5,132 nucleotides of DNA. Origin: an uncultured Clostridia bacterium. GTDB lineage: Bacteria > Bacillota > Clostridia > Oscillospirales > Oscillospiraceae. The stretch covers positions 1 through 5,132 of the forward strand of contig CAMBID010000071.1 in assembly GCA_945867445.1 (NCBI GenBank). Reading direction: 5' to 3'. The position numbers were made by a program, and so were the translations under genes. A model generated the notes under the pieces. The model made no database searches. It saw nothing but the letters and a program-made list of their open reading frames with translations, and had not been told where the DNA came from. Shown here one piece after another: positions 5,074 to 5,132 of this stretch (the first letter of the stretch is position 1; every line of letters starts with the position of its first letter).

Positions 5074-5108
5074 ACGCTATCATAATGCGTACTGAGCAAA
5101 GCCGGAAA

Positions 5109-5132
5109 CCTTGAAAGCCAAGGCTTTCAAGG
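5109..5132. repeat. Perfect 11-bp inverted repeat at the window end
   Basis: CCTTGAAAGCC (5109-5119) is exactly complementary to GGCTTTCAAGG (5122-5132), separated by AA. It lies 35 bases after the divIVA stop. It stops exactly at the window edge, so it may extend further; AAA precedes the left arm, so a TTT after the right arm would complete a terminator-like structure. Its CTTGA/TCAAG core resembles the hairpins at 3039-3102 and 3144-3184. The divIVA 3' flank (5074-5108) shows no gene. Confidence 0.65.

Noticed and set aside
5078..5086. TATCATAAT as a -10 promoter box after divIVA
   Set aside because: The sequence about 17-18 bases upstream (TTCGGA) is a poor -35 and lies inside divIVA; one AT-rich hexamer is not enough.

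Overview
The window reads as a GC-rich chromosomal segment of a Bacillota (Clostridia) bacterium. The cell-division genes sepF and divIVA, a Gram-positive-type SepF, strong GGAGG-like ribosome binding sites and heavy G/C use at third codon positions all point that way. The gene order and the style of the proteins suggest an Oscillospiraceae-like gut anaerobe (the Flavonifractor/Oscillibacter neighbourhood). That family assignment is inference from memory, not a search result. All genes lie on the + strand.

Layout. Positions 1-302 hold the C-terminal 99 codons of mutL (mismatch repair). Next come miaA (321-1262, tRNA A37 prenylation) and hfq (1334-1561, RNA chaperone), giving the widespread mutL-miaA-hfq order. 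A 188-base gap (1562-1749) packed with inverted repeats precedes a 428-residue single-pass membrane protein of the HlyD/membrane-fusion-protein type (1750-3036). A second gap (3037-3206) holds three consecutive hairpins. After it come yggS/ylmE (3207-3908, PLP homeostasis), sepF (3943-4380, FtsZ membrane anchor) and divIVA (4396-5073, polar/septal scaffold). The window ends inside or at the edge of another perfect inverted repeat (5109-5132).

How the genes fit together. The left block handles fidelity and RNA: MutL repairs replication errors, MiaA modifies tRNAs, Hfq pairs RNAs. The right block is a reduced form of the ylm/division cluster: yggS, sepF and divIVA are tightly spaced (34 and 15 bases apart), while the ylmG and ylmH genes that often sit between sepF and divIVA in other Bacillota are missing. 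The HlyD-like protein sits between the two blocks with no transporter partner in view, and its job is the main functional unknown here.

Most worth a second look: (1) a possible translational switch and A-rich Hfq-binding tract over the hfq ribosome binding site; (2) the orphan HlyD-like protein beside division genes; (3) a family of intergenic hairpins whose arms differ between copies but remain complementary; (4) the mutually exclusive pairings in the 1562-1749 gap. No mobile element, CRISPR array, tRNA or rRNA was seen. I found no convincing new multi-gene system.
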